Below, in pieces: positions 1 to 11,338 of a DNA stretch of 64,000 nucleotides. This stretch comes from Plantago ovata. Its lineage: Eukaryota; Streptophyta; Magnoliopsida; Lamiales; Plantaginaceae. Numbering within the stretch: the first letter of the stretch is position 1; every line of letters starts with the position of its first letter. The stretch covers positions 101,926,942 through 101,990,941 of the forward strand of contig CM051455.1 of the NCBI GenBank assembly GCA_028274465.1, written 5' to 3'. The position numbers were made by a program, and so were the translations under genes. The notes beneath the pieces were generated by a model. It was given only the letters and a program-made list of their open reading frames with translations. It did not search any database and had not been told where the DNA came from.

Positions 1-999
1 CTTTCCTCTGGAGCGTTGTCCTACTTTCCTCCGGAGCGTCGTAAGGCGAAGGTTCTAGAGCGTCCTTCGCACTTTAAGTGCCTTTCGTACTGTACCTAGG
101 ATCTGAGGAAGAACTTGGCAAGAGGGGGGGGGTTAGTGCCACAAGCCCGGCTTGTCTAAGATCAAGCCGGAGGGACGACTTTACGTGTAGGGAGTTGGTA
201 AGCTTCCCTAGTAAATGTAGAGTGAGAAAGTAGTGTGTTGACTGAGTGATTGAGTAGTTGTTGAATGCTTGAATAATGCTTGGTACCTTTAATGAGGTGA
301 ACCCGTATTTATACTAGCAAGTAGGATATTGCTTGAGTACTTGAGATCGTGACAAGTGTCCGGCCATGATTGAATCTTCTCATGGGCTTGGGCCCATTCG
401 GAATGACCCATGGGCTTTGGCCCAGATCTTCCACTAGGTTGGCAGGGGCAAAATGGTCATCCTTGGTACCAAAGTGCTCCTAGGGCGGATGTCGCCCTAG
501 TACCGTCCGAGGACGGGGTAGTAGGGCAACTGCCGAGCTTCTAAGGTCCGAGGACCACCTTTTCCTTGCGACATGTTAATTCTTCCTTGACGTAAGGAGT
601 TATGTCCGGCCACCCGTGGTAGTAGGGCGGAAGGACACTTGTCCGACTACCTGTGCTAGTAGGGCAAAAGGGGCACCAGTCTCGTTCCTCTCGACGTGCT
701 AGTAGGGCGAGGCTACGTAGCCGGAGGTCGTGGTGTAGCCCGAGGAGCTCTTTGCTGGGCTTGCCTTTCTCCTAGCCGGTGGCTACTAGGACTTTGTCCC
801 GCTAGTAGGGCGTCACGGCGCTAGTAGGGCAGCTCAGTGGCTAGTAGGGCAGCATATAAGGACTTAGGTTATTTTGCCTAGTCTTTTGTCTGGACGGACC
901 CTGATGAAAGGTGAACGGACCCTTCTATCATGGTCAGCCCATGACGCCCTAGTACGCTCTTAGACGTCCTTGGGGGTTGGACATATTCCGACACCAACA
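1..999 (-). repeat. 3' LTR of the Tat-type element (incomplete at window edge)
   Basis: The LTR ends at 999 in CAACA, the complement of the expected TGTTG terminus, directly beside a polypurine tract. The block at about 125-215 (G-run, GGTTAGTGCC, then GGAGGGACGACTTTACGTG) recurs at about 25858-25945 in a second LTR of the same broad family. A short motif, CTAGTAGGGC or close variants, recurs about eight times between 490 and 855. The outer end is not in the window, so no target duplication can be read. Confidence 0.82.
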
Positions 1000-1012
1000 T
1001 ATGTCCCCCTAG
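1000..1012 (-). other. Polypurine tract of the Tat-type element
   Basis: On the minus strand the tract reads CTAGGGGGACATA immediately before TGTTGG, the first bases of the 3' LTR. This is the normal plus-strand priming site and fixes the inner LTR edge at 999/1000. Confidence 0.75.
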
Positions 1013-1330
1013 TTTCCAAGTATCTTAGTAGAAGATAGTTGTGGAACTATAAAGTTCAAGTCGGCCTTCCCTTCAATCTTGAAGTATGGTCCGATGTACG
1101 TTTGCAAAAAGTTTTTCCTTGCGACCCCATGGTTTTCACAATCTTTCCCTCCTCCTATCTCTCCCTCCCCCCCCCCTTTTTTATGGTTCGAGTAGACGGT
1201 ACTCGGACCACGAAAAAGAGTATTTGTATGAAAGAGATTGGATCCGGGTAAGATCACGTAGCTTTAAGAGGTCGAGGAGTAGTTTTTTCTTCCTTCGGAG
1301 CATGTGTAGTCGGTCTTTTTGTTTCCTCTA

Positions 1331-1716
1331 GGAGCCAACTTGGTGGCGAGCTACTCGAGGAGCATACTTAGTGATAGGTTGCTCGAGGAGCCAATCTTGG
1401 TGGCGGATTGCTCGAGGAGCCAATCTTGGTGGCGGATTGCTCGAGGAACCAACTTGGTGGCGAGATGCTCGAGGAGCGTACTTGGTGGTGAGCTGCTTGA
1501 GGAGCGTACTTGGTGGTGAGCTGCTCGAGGAGCGTACTTAGTGATAGGTTGCTCGAGGAGCCAATCTTGGTGGCGGATTGCTCGAGGAACCAACTTGGTG
1601 GCGAGCTGCTCGAGGAGCGTACTTGGTGGTGAGTTGCTCGAGGAGCGTACTTGGTGGTGAGCTGCTCGAGGAGCGTACTTGGTGGTGAGTTGCTCGAGGA
1701 GCGTATTCGGTAGGGA
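1331..1716 (+). repeat. 28-29 bp minisatellite upstream of the antisense gene
   Basis: About 14 tandem units start CTCGAGGAGC. Subtypes alternate (GTACTTGGTGGTGAGCTG, CAATCTTGGTGGCGGATTG, CAACTTGGTGGCGAG), and a run of unit types near 1355-1470 is partly repeated near 1525-1600, which suggests higher-order duplication. It lies between the 3' LTR and the TATA box at 1886, so it sits in the upstream region of the antisense gene. The CTCGAG core is palindromic. Confidence 0.9.
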
Positions 1717-1885
1717 GCTTTCTAATTCACGTACGCTCCGACCGCTTTTTTTCTCAAATCGCGGCGCTTTGGGGGTAAAATAGTCTTTTCATGACGTGGC
1801 TTAATCTGGGCCGTCTATCTCCTTGCGCGTGTGGCCCAGATTCATTGACACGTATGCGACGGTTCGCCTTCCGGTACTACCCTCT

Positions 1886-1893
1886 TATAAATA
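1886..1893 (+). promoter_or_regulatory. TATA box of the antisense gene
   Basis: TATAAATA in the context CTCTTATAAATAGGGG. It is followed about 145 bp later by a consensus splice donor (GTAAGT at 2036) and then, after an intron, by an ATG at 2306. The box therefore fits a plus-strand Pol II promoter with a start site near 1918-1925, separate from the LTR promoter that drives the minus strand. Confidence 0.62.
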
Positions 1894-2305
1894 GGGGTAC
1901 TTAGATTCATTTGCAAACTTTTCGCCGAAATTCACTCAGAGCAATTATAACTGAGCGAGCAGCATCCCTAAAGCACGAGGCATCTGTGTAGTCGAGCGTG
2001 GTCGAGCAACAACTTTTTCCTTTTCATCAAATCAAGTAAGTACCTTTCTTTCCTTTATTTTTTCTGCTTTACTCGCTTTTATTACTTTGCTTGCTTTCCG
2101 TGCTCGTCGCTCCGTATGTTTTATATATACCTGCTTTTCCCCTTTTTATCTCGTCGCCCCTTGCCTCCCTATGTTGTAGTCGCGCCCCTTGGTTGCGCTT
2201 GCGCGTCTCGGCTTTGAGACTTGGACTTAAAATTCACCTAAATTGACCTCTCGGACCTTACATAAAGCCGACGTTGATTGATGTTTTCCTCTTCCTTTGT
2301 TTAGG

Positions 2306-5300
2306 ATGTCCGAGAGGAGTGATAGCGAGAACGTGTCCGAGGGACAAGGGTACGCGGACAGCAGCAGTTCCTTGTCTGCCGGCTTTCTCGATAACGACCT
2401 ACCCGTTATCGATGTGCCCGAGGAGGAAGAGGAAGTAGTGAGTACTCCTCCAGAGGACAGGCTAGTCGCTCGGTCTAGAGGGCCGAGGAACGAGTATGAT
2501 CTGAATGACTCGTTTATTAATGACGTGGCCGAGGAGGGTGTCGCTCCTAATGTTCCTTCCGAGGTAGTTAATGCCGTTGCTGGGGCGCTCGGGCGGGGTT
2601 ATCGGGCAGGTGGTCAGCCGGACCCTATAGAGCCACAAATCGTTGCAATAGATGACGCGCCCGCCTTGCCTGGTGCTGAAGCGCCTCCTTTGACTGAGAA
2701 ATCCTATTCAAAAACTACGAAGAGTCCAAGCCCCGTGAGGTACTTACCTCAGGGTTATTATCAGAGAGTGGTAACTCTCTCTTCCGACGACCGCCTCCTA
2801 ATTTTGATGGGGCCGGTCCGAGTGGGAGCAAACAAGTCGCTTATGTGCATAACAAGAGTAGCGACTCTCTCTTCGGGGACGACGACGAATTTTCGGTTGA
2901 TGCGTCCGAGGGAGAATCCCAGAGGGGTCGCGAGGAGGAAGGATTACTGCTCGATGTTGAAGAGGGCGAGGACGCGCGTGAGGAAGGAAACCAAATTTCC
3001 GCGTCCGAGGACGTAGGGACTTCTCGCTCTGCGCCGAGGAAGAGAAGAAGAAGAAGGGGCGAGCCGGTTGCTCCCAAGTTTGCCAAGGACGGTCGTCCGA
3101 GGGGCGCCGCTTCCTCGAGCGCCAAGTTTACTATCCACGTCTCAGAATGTCATCATCCGGGTCCTTCTGGAGAACGGAACGAGGACGGTGCCATTCCCAC
3201 TGTTGCGACCACAATTTGTGAGGAGGAGATTCCTCACCTTAGGTGGATTTACTCCTTGCCGGCGTCCAAGGTCGATATACTCCTTCCGACGCCCGACCAG
3301 ACATTTTATAACCCACCGGCCGGGTACATGGCGGTCCACACCATGTCTTTCGAGCGAGGCTGGTGCATGCCCTTTTGCGATGCCTTCCGCCAACTCTTCA
3401 ACGACTTGGGCCTCGCTACAGCTAAAATAATCCCAAGCTCGCTCGGCACGCTAGTTTGTTACGGGGCACATCCGAGGGATCCCGGTCAATTATTCCACCT
3501 TTATCCAACTCTTCCGGGTGTCTGTCAGTCCGGGGAACCCCCATTTCTACTTCTTCTCGACCAGACCGGGCTTTGCTTTTTTGAAAGAGGCTCCGTCGTC
3601 GATCGGTTGTAGGTGGTTGTCGCGCTACTTGTATGTCCGCAAGGTGCGACAACAAGGCATGAGCGACGAGCAGGTCGCTTGGGGTGTCCCGAAGAAATTC
3701 TTTAGGGGAAGTTGGGTGGGTAAGACGATCGAGGGCGACCTGGCTCCTTGGGCTGCCCGACTACAGCGCGAGAACTTGCTTCCGGAGCCCAAGAGGTACT
3801 TTTACTGGGCGTTGAATCTCCAGCCCTTGCCATACTTGGCAAATTTGACCGATCCGGTGTATTGCGGCTTCAAAAGGATTTCGGTAAGTTAATCGTCCGA
3901 GGGCACCTTGTGCGAGTAGCTCCTCCTCGCTCGGCATCACATTTTTTGTCTTTCCTTCCGAGTTTATACTTTCATACTTAGCTGTTTTTTTTTGAGTTTG
4001 TTTGTTGCTCTCGCTCTATGTTTTTCTTTGCTTCTCGGACACTAATTAACTTTCCTTTGCAGGTTACTGGCTCAAGTGGATCATGTCCGAGACACTCGAA
4101 GCCGGCCGAAGACAGCGCGCCGCTCAGTGCAAACTTGTCCAACAGCAAAAGTTGGACAAGGTAATGAACACGCCGTCGCAGATTCCTTGCGACCCTCCTC
4201 GGAATGCTGCTGTGCACAAGGACGAGATGCTCGTCGGGTGCAAGAAGGTGAGCCTCCTCTGGAGATGGCTCTGCCACAATTGAAGAAGCCCGACGCCTCG
4301 ACCAAGGAGGACAAGCGAGGTAAGAAGTCGAAGAGGAGCTCCGACGACGAGGGTGGTCGCGCGGGCAAGAAGTCCCGCAAAAATAAGGGCAAAGGGAAGG
4401 AGATCACCACGGACGAGGACCTCTCGGACGAGGTAAACCGCATCATGGCGCTCGACGAGCTCGATCGGGCACATGAGCTAAGCCAAGTCTCGCGCAAGGT
4501 AATGTCCTCCCTTTCAATTTAAAAAGTTCACTAAGTGTTGTAACTTGTGCTTCTCGCGCCTTTGCTAATTTCTTGGGTCCTCGGACCGTTCTCTTATTTG
4601 TTGCAGCTCGCCGCTATAGTGGGCGCAATCGGGAATTTGGCGGCCGACAAGGGTGCTCCGGAGGAAGTTACGAACTTGCACCTCCAACTCCAAGAGGCCA
4701 ATGCCCGTGCTCGGGAACTTGAGGAGGAGCTCCAGGTCGAGAAGGCCAAATTTACTACTCTGGAGGCCGAGAGCTCCAAGGTCCAAAGGCAGATGAAGGC
4801 TTGGAAGGATGCCTGGGGCAATCTTTCCATCAAAATGGCCCGTTTCAAGGATGCCGTCCTCGGGTACCTCAAGGACACGCGGTTCGAGGGCGCCAAAGCT
4901 TTTTATGAGTCCGCCTCGTACCGCCTGAAGATGCTGGAGACTAAGGAGGTGGGGCGCGAGGAGGGCTTCTACTCGGCCCTTGACCAGCTGAAGGCTAAGG
5001 GTCTGTTGCCCGAGGACTTTGACAGCGACGCCACGGGCTTAATGGATAACAAAGAACGGCGACTTTGCGGACTATGAAGATCAAATGGTGTCCGATGCCG
5101 AGCACAAAGCTTGCGAGTTCGGCGTGCTGGTCGCTAACCTAGAGGTCCCTTACCCTACCAAGGTCGGCCTACTTCCTTCCTGGGTGCCCGAGGTCCTCCG
5201 AGTCGGGATACTCGAGCCATTCAACAAATGTGGTTATTGCAACACTAGGTGGCTCGCTCTTCCTGGCCCTGTCCTCGGCCGCGACTACACTGTGGAGGAG

Positions 5301-5606
5301 CCCGAGGTCATCAAGTTCCGGGAGTCCATCGAGGCCGAGAAGCGCACGGCGCGGACCTCTGGCGTTGGTCGAGCAGAGGGAACAAGCCAAGCTTCTGGGG
5401 GTGGTAGTCGTACTGAGGAAGGACAAGATTTGCAAAGATCTCCCCCAAGTCCCCCGAGCCGTCGCGAAGCCGCTCCGGGAATTGAAGGCCGAGTATGCTC
5501 GGTAGAACTTGTAGAAAAATTTAACAAGTACTTTGTTTTGCTAGTCGAACAATTATGCTTTAACTTATTCGGCCCTTTGTGGCATGCTCGGGAGAGCTAT
5601 TTTTGA
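2306..5606 (+). pseudogene. Antisense ORF of the Tat element ('putative gypsy-type transposon' protein family), multi-exon, frameshifted
   Basis: A plus-strand gene opposite to the element's pol. A leader intron (2036-2304, GTAAGT...TTTAG) places the ATG two bases after the acceptor. Coding starts with an acidic Ser-rich segment (2306-2790), shifts frame, continues from about 2785 to 3600 through an acidic/basic region (ending RKRRRRRG) and a domain with LRWIYSLPASKVDILLP and MPFCDAFRQLFNDLGL, then shifts again into FYFFSTRPGFAFL...YFYWALNLQPLPYL (to 3883). Further introns are 3884-4062 (GTAAGT...TTGCAG) and 4499-4606 (GTAATG...TTGCAG), the second in phase. The last part (4607-5077) is a predicted coiled coil (ELEEELQVEKAKFTTLEAES), then a shifted tail to 5606. 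The central domain resembles the Pfam family described as putative gypsy-type transposon (PF04195), by recall. Function is unknown. At least three frame breaks make this copy defective. Confidence 0.7.
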
Positions 5607-6662
5607 TGCCCCACTCGGATGGGTGCATATCTTTTTGTAAATCAACATTGCTCCTCCTTTTGCCCGACGAGGCCTTATGCTAATTTCCTGATTGCTTCTC
5701 TTTTTGCATCTTTTCTTTGCTTTCGGTACGTGGCAAAGCATTATGCGATTTTTCATGATATGTTGCTTCAGGTACATGCTTTTCCTCCATTGGACTTAGA
5801 AAAATTTCTAAGTATGCGTCGTCGGACGGAGCCATCGGGCGTTTGCAATATACCTCTTAAATCATGCGCTTCCGGACCTTTTCTTTCAAATAAATTCTAA
5901 GTATCGAAACTTGACTGTCGTCGGCCAATGCAACATACTTCTCGAACTTTGCTGCTCGACTACCTTTGTTGGTCGGTCGACGTACAATCTTCTTGGTAGT
6001 CGGCCGCCTAGTGCTTCTTTAAAACTTAGACAAAAATTTCTAACTAGGAATCAAAACTTAGACAAAATTTCGCAAGTGTTAAGTCTAGTCCTCGGGCGCC
6101 CCATTCTTTTGATGCTTTCGGACGCTTCATGAATGGATGTTAGTCGAGCCACTTTAATCACCAATGTCGTCGGCCCTAAGGTAATTAAGTGTGTCGTCGA
6201 GCACACTTTTCTCTCTTACAATTTTTTCTCAAAAAATTCATGAAAAAGTCTCTTGTGGGCAATGGAATGGTCCTCCGACCATTTGGGATCTTCGGCCGAT
6301 GGGCGTGTGATCAAGCCTTTGTGTGTCCTCCGACCAAAAAATTTTCTGAAAATTTTTTTTCCGAGATATCTTTTTCTTGTTTCGAGAAACTAAGAAGATT
6401 GATTTTTTTGCCTTTCGACCATTATTTCATTCCTTCGGACCTTTCTCATCTAGTTTTGTATTTTTATGTTGCTCTTCGTGGTTTTATATCTGCCTTTCGA
6501 GCAAGGAAGACAATATTTCAAACTGAAAGAGTTGCATTGATTTGACGGAAATTCAATTATAACTGAGGGCTTCGAGGCCATGCCCAAGGGGCGAAACATA
6601 AACTGAACTAGGAATCATTCCATAAGAGCTCATCAAAACGTTGCATATTTCTCCAATGCCTT
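5607..6662. other. Non-coding stretch between antisense gene and integrase
   Basis: No convincing gene. It is pyrimidine-rich on the plus strand with recurring TCGGAC and CCGACC words. It probably holds the 3' UTRs of the converging pol and antisense transcripts. The open frames at 5619-5900, 5911-6132 and 6189-6545 show no family motif. Confidence 0.5.
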
Positions 6663-7111
6663 CTAGGCATAAAACCTCTGGAGATTAGTGGTGTTCCAAG
6701 TGTTTTTCAACTTGCTTCCTTCAGCGTCTTCCAAGCGGTAACTTCCATTCGAGTTAGCTTCTATGATCTTATAAGGTCCTTCCCACTTAGGTTCCATCTT
6801 GTGTGGATTACCTAGGATATCTGCCTTGCGGAGTACTAAGTCTCCGACTTGAAAGTCTCTGTCCTTGACGTGCTTGTTGTAGGCCTTCGCGACAATAGCT
6901 TGTATCTCCAGATGTTTGCCGATGCTGTGGTTCTTGACTCTTCGAGCATTTCTAGATCAAACATTCTTGCTTCATGGTTGTCCTCCGGTTGGTAGCCTTG
7001 AATTCTCAATGTCTCATGCACAATCTCGGCCGGGATAACTGCTTCCGAACCATAGACAATGGAGAATGGGGTTTCCCTTGTTGCTGTCTTGAAGTAGTGC
7101 GGTAGGCCCAA
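6663..7111 (-). pseudogene. Integrase C-terminal end (Tat element)
   Basis: The minus-strand frame continues the integrase after a frameshift near 7075-7110: TPFSIVYGSEAVIPAEI, then, with further shifts, PHKMEPKWEGPYKIIEANSNG and YRLEDAEG..., ending NTTNLQRFYA and a TAG at 6663-6665. The WEGPY and NLQRFY segments are typical of the small C-terminal domain of plant Ty3/gypsy integrases. No chromodomain follows. Confidence 0.75.
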
Positions 7112-8565
7112 AGGACTCCATCAAGTTGCTCGACCCAGCTACCTTGGTACGCTGAAAACCTTTTCTTCAAGCTCCTTACGAGCGTCTTGTTGGTGGACTC
7201 AGTTTGGCCATTGGCTTGGGGATATCCTACCGAAGTAAAGCGCCTTTCGATCTTCATCCTTTCGCACCATGCATTAAACTTGGCTCCAGAGAATTGGGAG
7301 CCGTTGTCGGACACAAGAACCCTTGGCAAGCCAAAGCGACATACTATGTTCCTCCAGACAAAATCCATAACTTTCTTTTCGCTGATCACCGAAACCGCTT
7401 CCGCCTCTGCCCATTTGCTGAAGTACTCTACTGTGACAATGATGAACTTCTTTTGTCCGGTTCCTTTGGGCAATAGTCCGACGATGTCTATTCCCCATGT
7501 GTCGAAGGGACACGTGATCTTGGAAGGAATAAGAGGTCTTGCGGGCGCGCGATCGGGGGTCGCAAAGTATTGGCATTCTTCGCATTTGCGCACGAATTGC
7601 GCAACATCCTCTCGCACTGTTGGCCAATAAAATCTTTGGCGAATGATTTTCTGAGCTAAAGCTCTTCCTCCCGAGTGGTTTCCGCAACTCCCCTGGTGCA
7701 TTTCCTCTAAGATCGCTTGAACTTCATTATCACTAACACATCTAAGGTGTGTGCCTCTGAAGGATCTTTTGTAAAGATATGCCCCTTGGACAAAGTATCT
7801 TACTGCTCTTCCTTTGATCCTTCTTGCTTCAGCACGGTCCCTCGGAAGAATTCCATGCATCAAATAGGTCGCGATAGGTTGCATCCAACTTGGGGTTGTA
7901 TCAATGGTGAACATGCCTTGCGCACTTTTTTGAGAACTTGTGATGGACGAAAGCTCCATCTTCAGAAGTATGACGTTTCGAGTGTCTACGCCTCCGGACG
8001 CTGATGCATACTTGGACAAGGCATCCGCCTTACCATTGAGTTCTCTTGCAAATTTCTCTACTTGGCATTCTTCAAACTGTGCCATCTCTTCTTTGATAGC
8101 GTCCTTGTGCTCTAGCAAGGAGCTCTTCTTCGCTTTAAAAGCTCCGGCCAACTGCCTCTCGGCCAATTGCGAGTCGGTAAAAAGCTTGATTTTCTTCACT
8201 TGTAGTGATTTGGCCATCCGGAGACCAATCAGAATCGCTTCATATTCTGCTTCATTGTTCGAGACCGAAAAGCCTAAGGTCACTGCATATTCTAACTCGG
8301 CTCCTCCGGGGCTCCTGAGGTAGATTCCAATTCCTCCGGACCTCCCGCAAGACGAACCATCAACTTGCAAAATCCAAACATCTCCATGATTTTTTGGATC
8401 TTTTGGTTCGGGGAGCATTATTTCTCGAACTGGTTCCTTCGGAGCCTTTCCTCTTTCCTCCGGACCTTTTTCTGCTTCCTCCGGAACTTCCATTCCGAAT
8501 TTTGGTCCTTGGTTCACCATCTGAGAATTTGCTTCTTCCATTGCCACATCGTTAAGAAGAAACAT
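7006..8565 (-). pseudogene. Second RNase H plus integrase (Tat element pol)
   Basis: Open minus-strand frame of 519 codons. The first third is an RNase H fold: WILQVDGSSCG, then NNEAEYEALIGL-like NNEAEYEAILIGL, then LFTDSQLAERQL and KADALSKYAS. This is the additional RNase H of the Tat lineage. The integrase follows: an H-H-C-C zinc segment (LEEMHQGSCGNHSGG ... CEECQ), then catalytic D (WGIDIVG), D (VSDNGSQF) and E (NGQTESTN). The frame is lost at about 7080, where the C-terminus continues in another frame. The Tat-type pol would release this as part of a polyprotein. Confidence 0.85.
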
Positions 8566-8645
8566 GTCGCTGGGTGTGTATTCTTTCCTTTGGTCATTGG
8601 TCTCAGGACGGTAAAGATGGCATCTTCGGCATTGGACATGTCAAT

Positions 8646-9203
8646 TTATCGACTAGCTTGGGCTAGTTCCTTGAATCCCTTCAATGCTGCCTCTAGAGCT
8701 TTGAAATGTTCACTGACTTGAGGTCCTTGGGAGTCGATCATCATAGCTGAATCAGATTGTGCTTCCTTCGGGTCGACGTCCATAGGGTCCTTGGCGGGAT
8801 ACTCGGCCAAGAAATCCGCTAAGACTTGAGCCTTTTTGGCTAATGGAGCTTGGTAGTCGATGTCGAACTCACTAAGCTCGATCGCCCACCTTGCTAATCT
8901 TCCACTCATTTCAGGTCGCCCTAGGACTTGCTTCAGGGGTTGGCTTGTTAAGATAATCACTTTGTGTGCACCAAAGTATGGTTTGAGCCTCCTTGCGGTA
9001 TAGACCAAGGCAAATGACAACCTTTCAATATCCAAATATCTCGTCTCCGCACCCGTGAGTGCCTTGCTCAAATAATAGATCGGCATGTGATCATTCCCTT
9101 GGATCCGTACCAAGACGGAACTTATTGCCTCCGGAGTGGTCGCAAGGTAGAGATATAATGGTTCTCCGTCGACCGGCTTGGATAACAAAGGTGGCGACAA
9201 CAA
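8646..9203 (-). pseudogene. First RNase H (Tat element pol)
   Basis: Minus-strand frame with LSKPVDGEPLYLYLATTPEAIS, then YYLSKALTGAETRY, ALVYTARRLKPYF and LARWAIELSEFDIDY. This is the RNase H domain that normally follows the RT directly in Ty3/gypsy pol. The first catalytic position (normally TDAS) has degenerated. The frame stops at 8646; the remaining linker to the second RNase H is disturbed. Confidence 0.8.
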
Positions 9204-9211
9204 GTATTGCT

Positions 9212-10918
9212 TCAGTTTCTCAAAAGCCTCTTCGCATTCTTTTGTCCATTCGAACTGTTACTCTTCCTTAGGACCTTGAAGAAGGGCAAATTCTTCTCGG
9301 CCGATCTCGAAATGAAACGGCTTAGGGCAATTGACTTCCCGACCAATTGTTGTACCTCGTTGAGCGTCTTTGGCTGCGGAAGGTCAAGTATGGCTTTGAT
9401 CTTTTCTGGATTTGCTTCTATTCCCCTTTCGGTCACCACATAGCCAAGGAACTTGCCTCCCTTGACACCAAATGTGCACTTCGCCGGGTTAAGCTTCATG
9501 CCATATTTCCTCAGGACCGCGAAGCACTTGTTAAGGTGCTCGACGTGTTGGTCTTCCTTCTTGCTTTTCACCAGCATGTCGTCGACGTACACTTCCATGG
9601 TTTTGCCTATCTCGTCCTTGAACATCTTGTTCACTAGGCGTTGGTAGGTCGCCCCCGCGTTTTTGAGTCCGAAGGGCATGACGTTGAAGCAGTAGACATT
9701 GCCATTAGCAAAGAAGGCTGTCTTTGGTACGTCGTCCCTTGCCATCTTGATTTGATAAAAGCCTTGATAGGCATCCATGAAGCTAAGTAGTGCACATCCG
9801 GCGGTGGAATCCACAAGTTGATCAATCCTTGGAAGGGGATAAGGATCCTTCGGACAAAACTTGTTGAGACGAGTGAAGTTGTTGCACATTCTCCACTTCC
9901 CTTCGCCTTTCTCTACTAAGACCACATTGCAAACCCACTCTGAGTATCTTACTTCTTTGATGTGCCCGGCTTTCAAGAGCCTCTGGACCTCCGCCTCAAT
10001 GATGGCATTGTCCTCCGGACCAAAATCTCTTCGCTTCTCGCGGATATGGGTGATTTTGGGATCTAAGTTCAAATGGTGAACCGCGACCCTAGGGTCGATT
10101 CCTTTGAGATCCTCCGTACTCCATGCGAATACGTCATTGTTGTCCCTGAGGCATTGGATGACCTTCATTCGTACCTCGGCGGTCATCTCTGTTCCTATCC
10201 TTGTGACCTTGTCGGGAGACCCTTCGACCACTTGAATTTCTTCCAAAGCTTCTTTCGCTTCAATTTTGTTCTCTTCAAAAAATGCTTTTTTCTTCGAGGT
10301 CGGAGGGATGGGAGGAATTACTTGGTACTCTTCGAGCTCTTTTACCTCTGCCACCGCTAAACTTTGCTCTTTCCTCTGGACCGCCTTTCTTCGCCTTGCT
10401 GCCGGACTAGGTTTTTTCGACTTCCTTCGAGTCCTAGTCGCTCGGATAGAGTAAAAAGCGTTTGCTCCTGCCTCCGGATCTCTGTCTCCTAGGGCGAAGC
10501 GTGCACTTGAGGTCACACTTGCGGAAAGAGTATAACACTCCCATGCCTCCCTTATGTTCCCGATTACTTGCCCTATGGCACCGTCGTCGCAAGGAAACTT
10601 CATGCGGTTGTGGACGGTTGAAACAACAGCTTTGAATTGGGACAAGGCGGGTCGCCCTATTACCACATAGTAGTCGAAAGGAATATCAACTACAAGAATG
10701 TAACCGACTTTGTTATTCTGCAAGGATCCTTGCCCATGGACACCGGGAGGACCATGCTTCCGAGGGGCATTATGGGCTGGCCTCCGAACCCTACTAGGGC
10801 GCTCACCACTTCTTTTAACCCTTCCTTCGGGTCGATTTTCATCTTTTTGAGAGTGCTTGTGAAGATGAGATTTGCTGAGCTTCCGGTGTCCACCAGTATT
10901 TTTGGAACTTCGAAGCAA
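9212..10918 (-). pseudogene. Reverse transcriptase with protease-RT linker (Tat element pol)
   Basis: Open minus-strand frame of 568 codons. It covers the end of the protease domain (VVIGRPALSQFKAV), a linker with KELEEYQVIPP, and the RT: NVVLVEKGEGKWRMC, NFTRLNKFCPKDPYPLPRID, MDAYQGFYQIKM, MPFGLKNAGATYQRLVNKMF and the catalytic YVDDMLVKS. It ends in the connection (KFLGYVVTERGIEANPEKI). The frame breaks just before RNase H near 9210. An RT of this type copies element RNA into cDNA in virus-like particles. Confidence 0.88.
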
Positions 10919-11238
10919 AAAATGTCGAGCGACACTACCAGAGGAACACTTGGGTCTTGAGTGTCTCCTCCTCCGGCATGTCGCAGAGGAAGCTCACTAT
11001 CGTCGAAAGAAATCATGTTGGTTCCTTTCGGGGCAACTTGTCCATACTTGGGGTCTCTCGCCGTGAGATCATTGGCGGTTCTTTCTCTTGCTTTGCGACT
11101 ATCACCCGCTGGTCCTCCGGCGATAGTGAATTCTTCCATTGATAGGCCTATTCTCAAAGTGCGCTTCTCTTACAAATCCCGATGTCGCTCCATCCTCCGG
11201 AGGAGGAGGTGGCGGAGGTGGCAAGCTGAAGGCTCCCT
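10690..11238 (-). pseudogene. Aspartic protease (Tat element), truncated at gap
   Basis: The minus-strand frame contains FEVPKILVDTGSSANLIF, the D-T/S-G active-site motif of retroviral-type proteases, and FGGQPIMPLGSMVLPV further on. It is preceded by ISFDDSELPLRHAGG, typical of the gag-protease junction in this lineage. The coding region runs into the run of Ns at 11238, so gag is missing. A frameshift near 10700 separates it from the RT frame. Confidence 0.82.
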
Positions 11239-11338
11239 NNNNNNNNNNNNNNNNNNNNNNNNNNNNNNNNNNNNNNNNNNNNNNNNNNNNNNNNNNNNNN
11301 NNNNNNNNNNNNNNNNNNNNNNNNNNNNNNNNNNNNNN
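11239..11338. other. Assembly gap (100 N)
   Basis: Exactly 100 unresolved bases, the usual placeholder for a gap of unknown size. It falls between the Tat protease and the leader of the Angela-like element, so the gag and 5' LTR of the Tat element and the 3' part of the Angela-like element may be missing or joined wrongly here. Confidence 0.99.

Larger units (their letters stand above)
1..11238 (-). mobile_element. Tat-lineage Ty3/gypsy LTR retrotransposon, 3' part
   Basis: Element transcribed from the minus strand. Reading down in coordinate it shows protease, reverse transcriptase, RNase H, a second RNase H, integrase, a long region holding an antisense plus-strand gene, a polypurine tract and the 3' LTR. 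The extra RNase H before the integrase and an antisense ORF between integrase and 3' LTR are known traits of the Tat lineage (Grande/Retand/Ogre relatives). The upstream part (gag, 5' LTR) is lost at the assembly gap at 11239; the outermost roughly 200-300 bp of the 3' LTR lie left of the window. Several frameshifts break pol, so this copy is not coding-competent. Confidence 0.88.

Noticed and set aside
1331-1716. Regularly spaced repeats resembling a CRISPR array
   Set aside because: Units are contiguous 28-29 bp tandem repeats without unique spacers, in a plant transposon.
7187-10454. Many plus-strand frames opposite the Tat pol
   Set aside because: They are mirror frames of the well-supported minus-strand domains.
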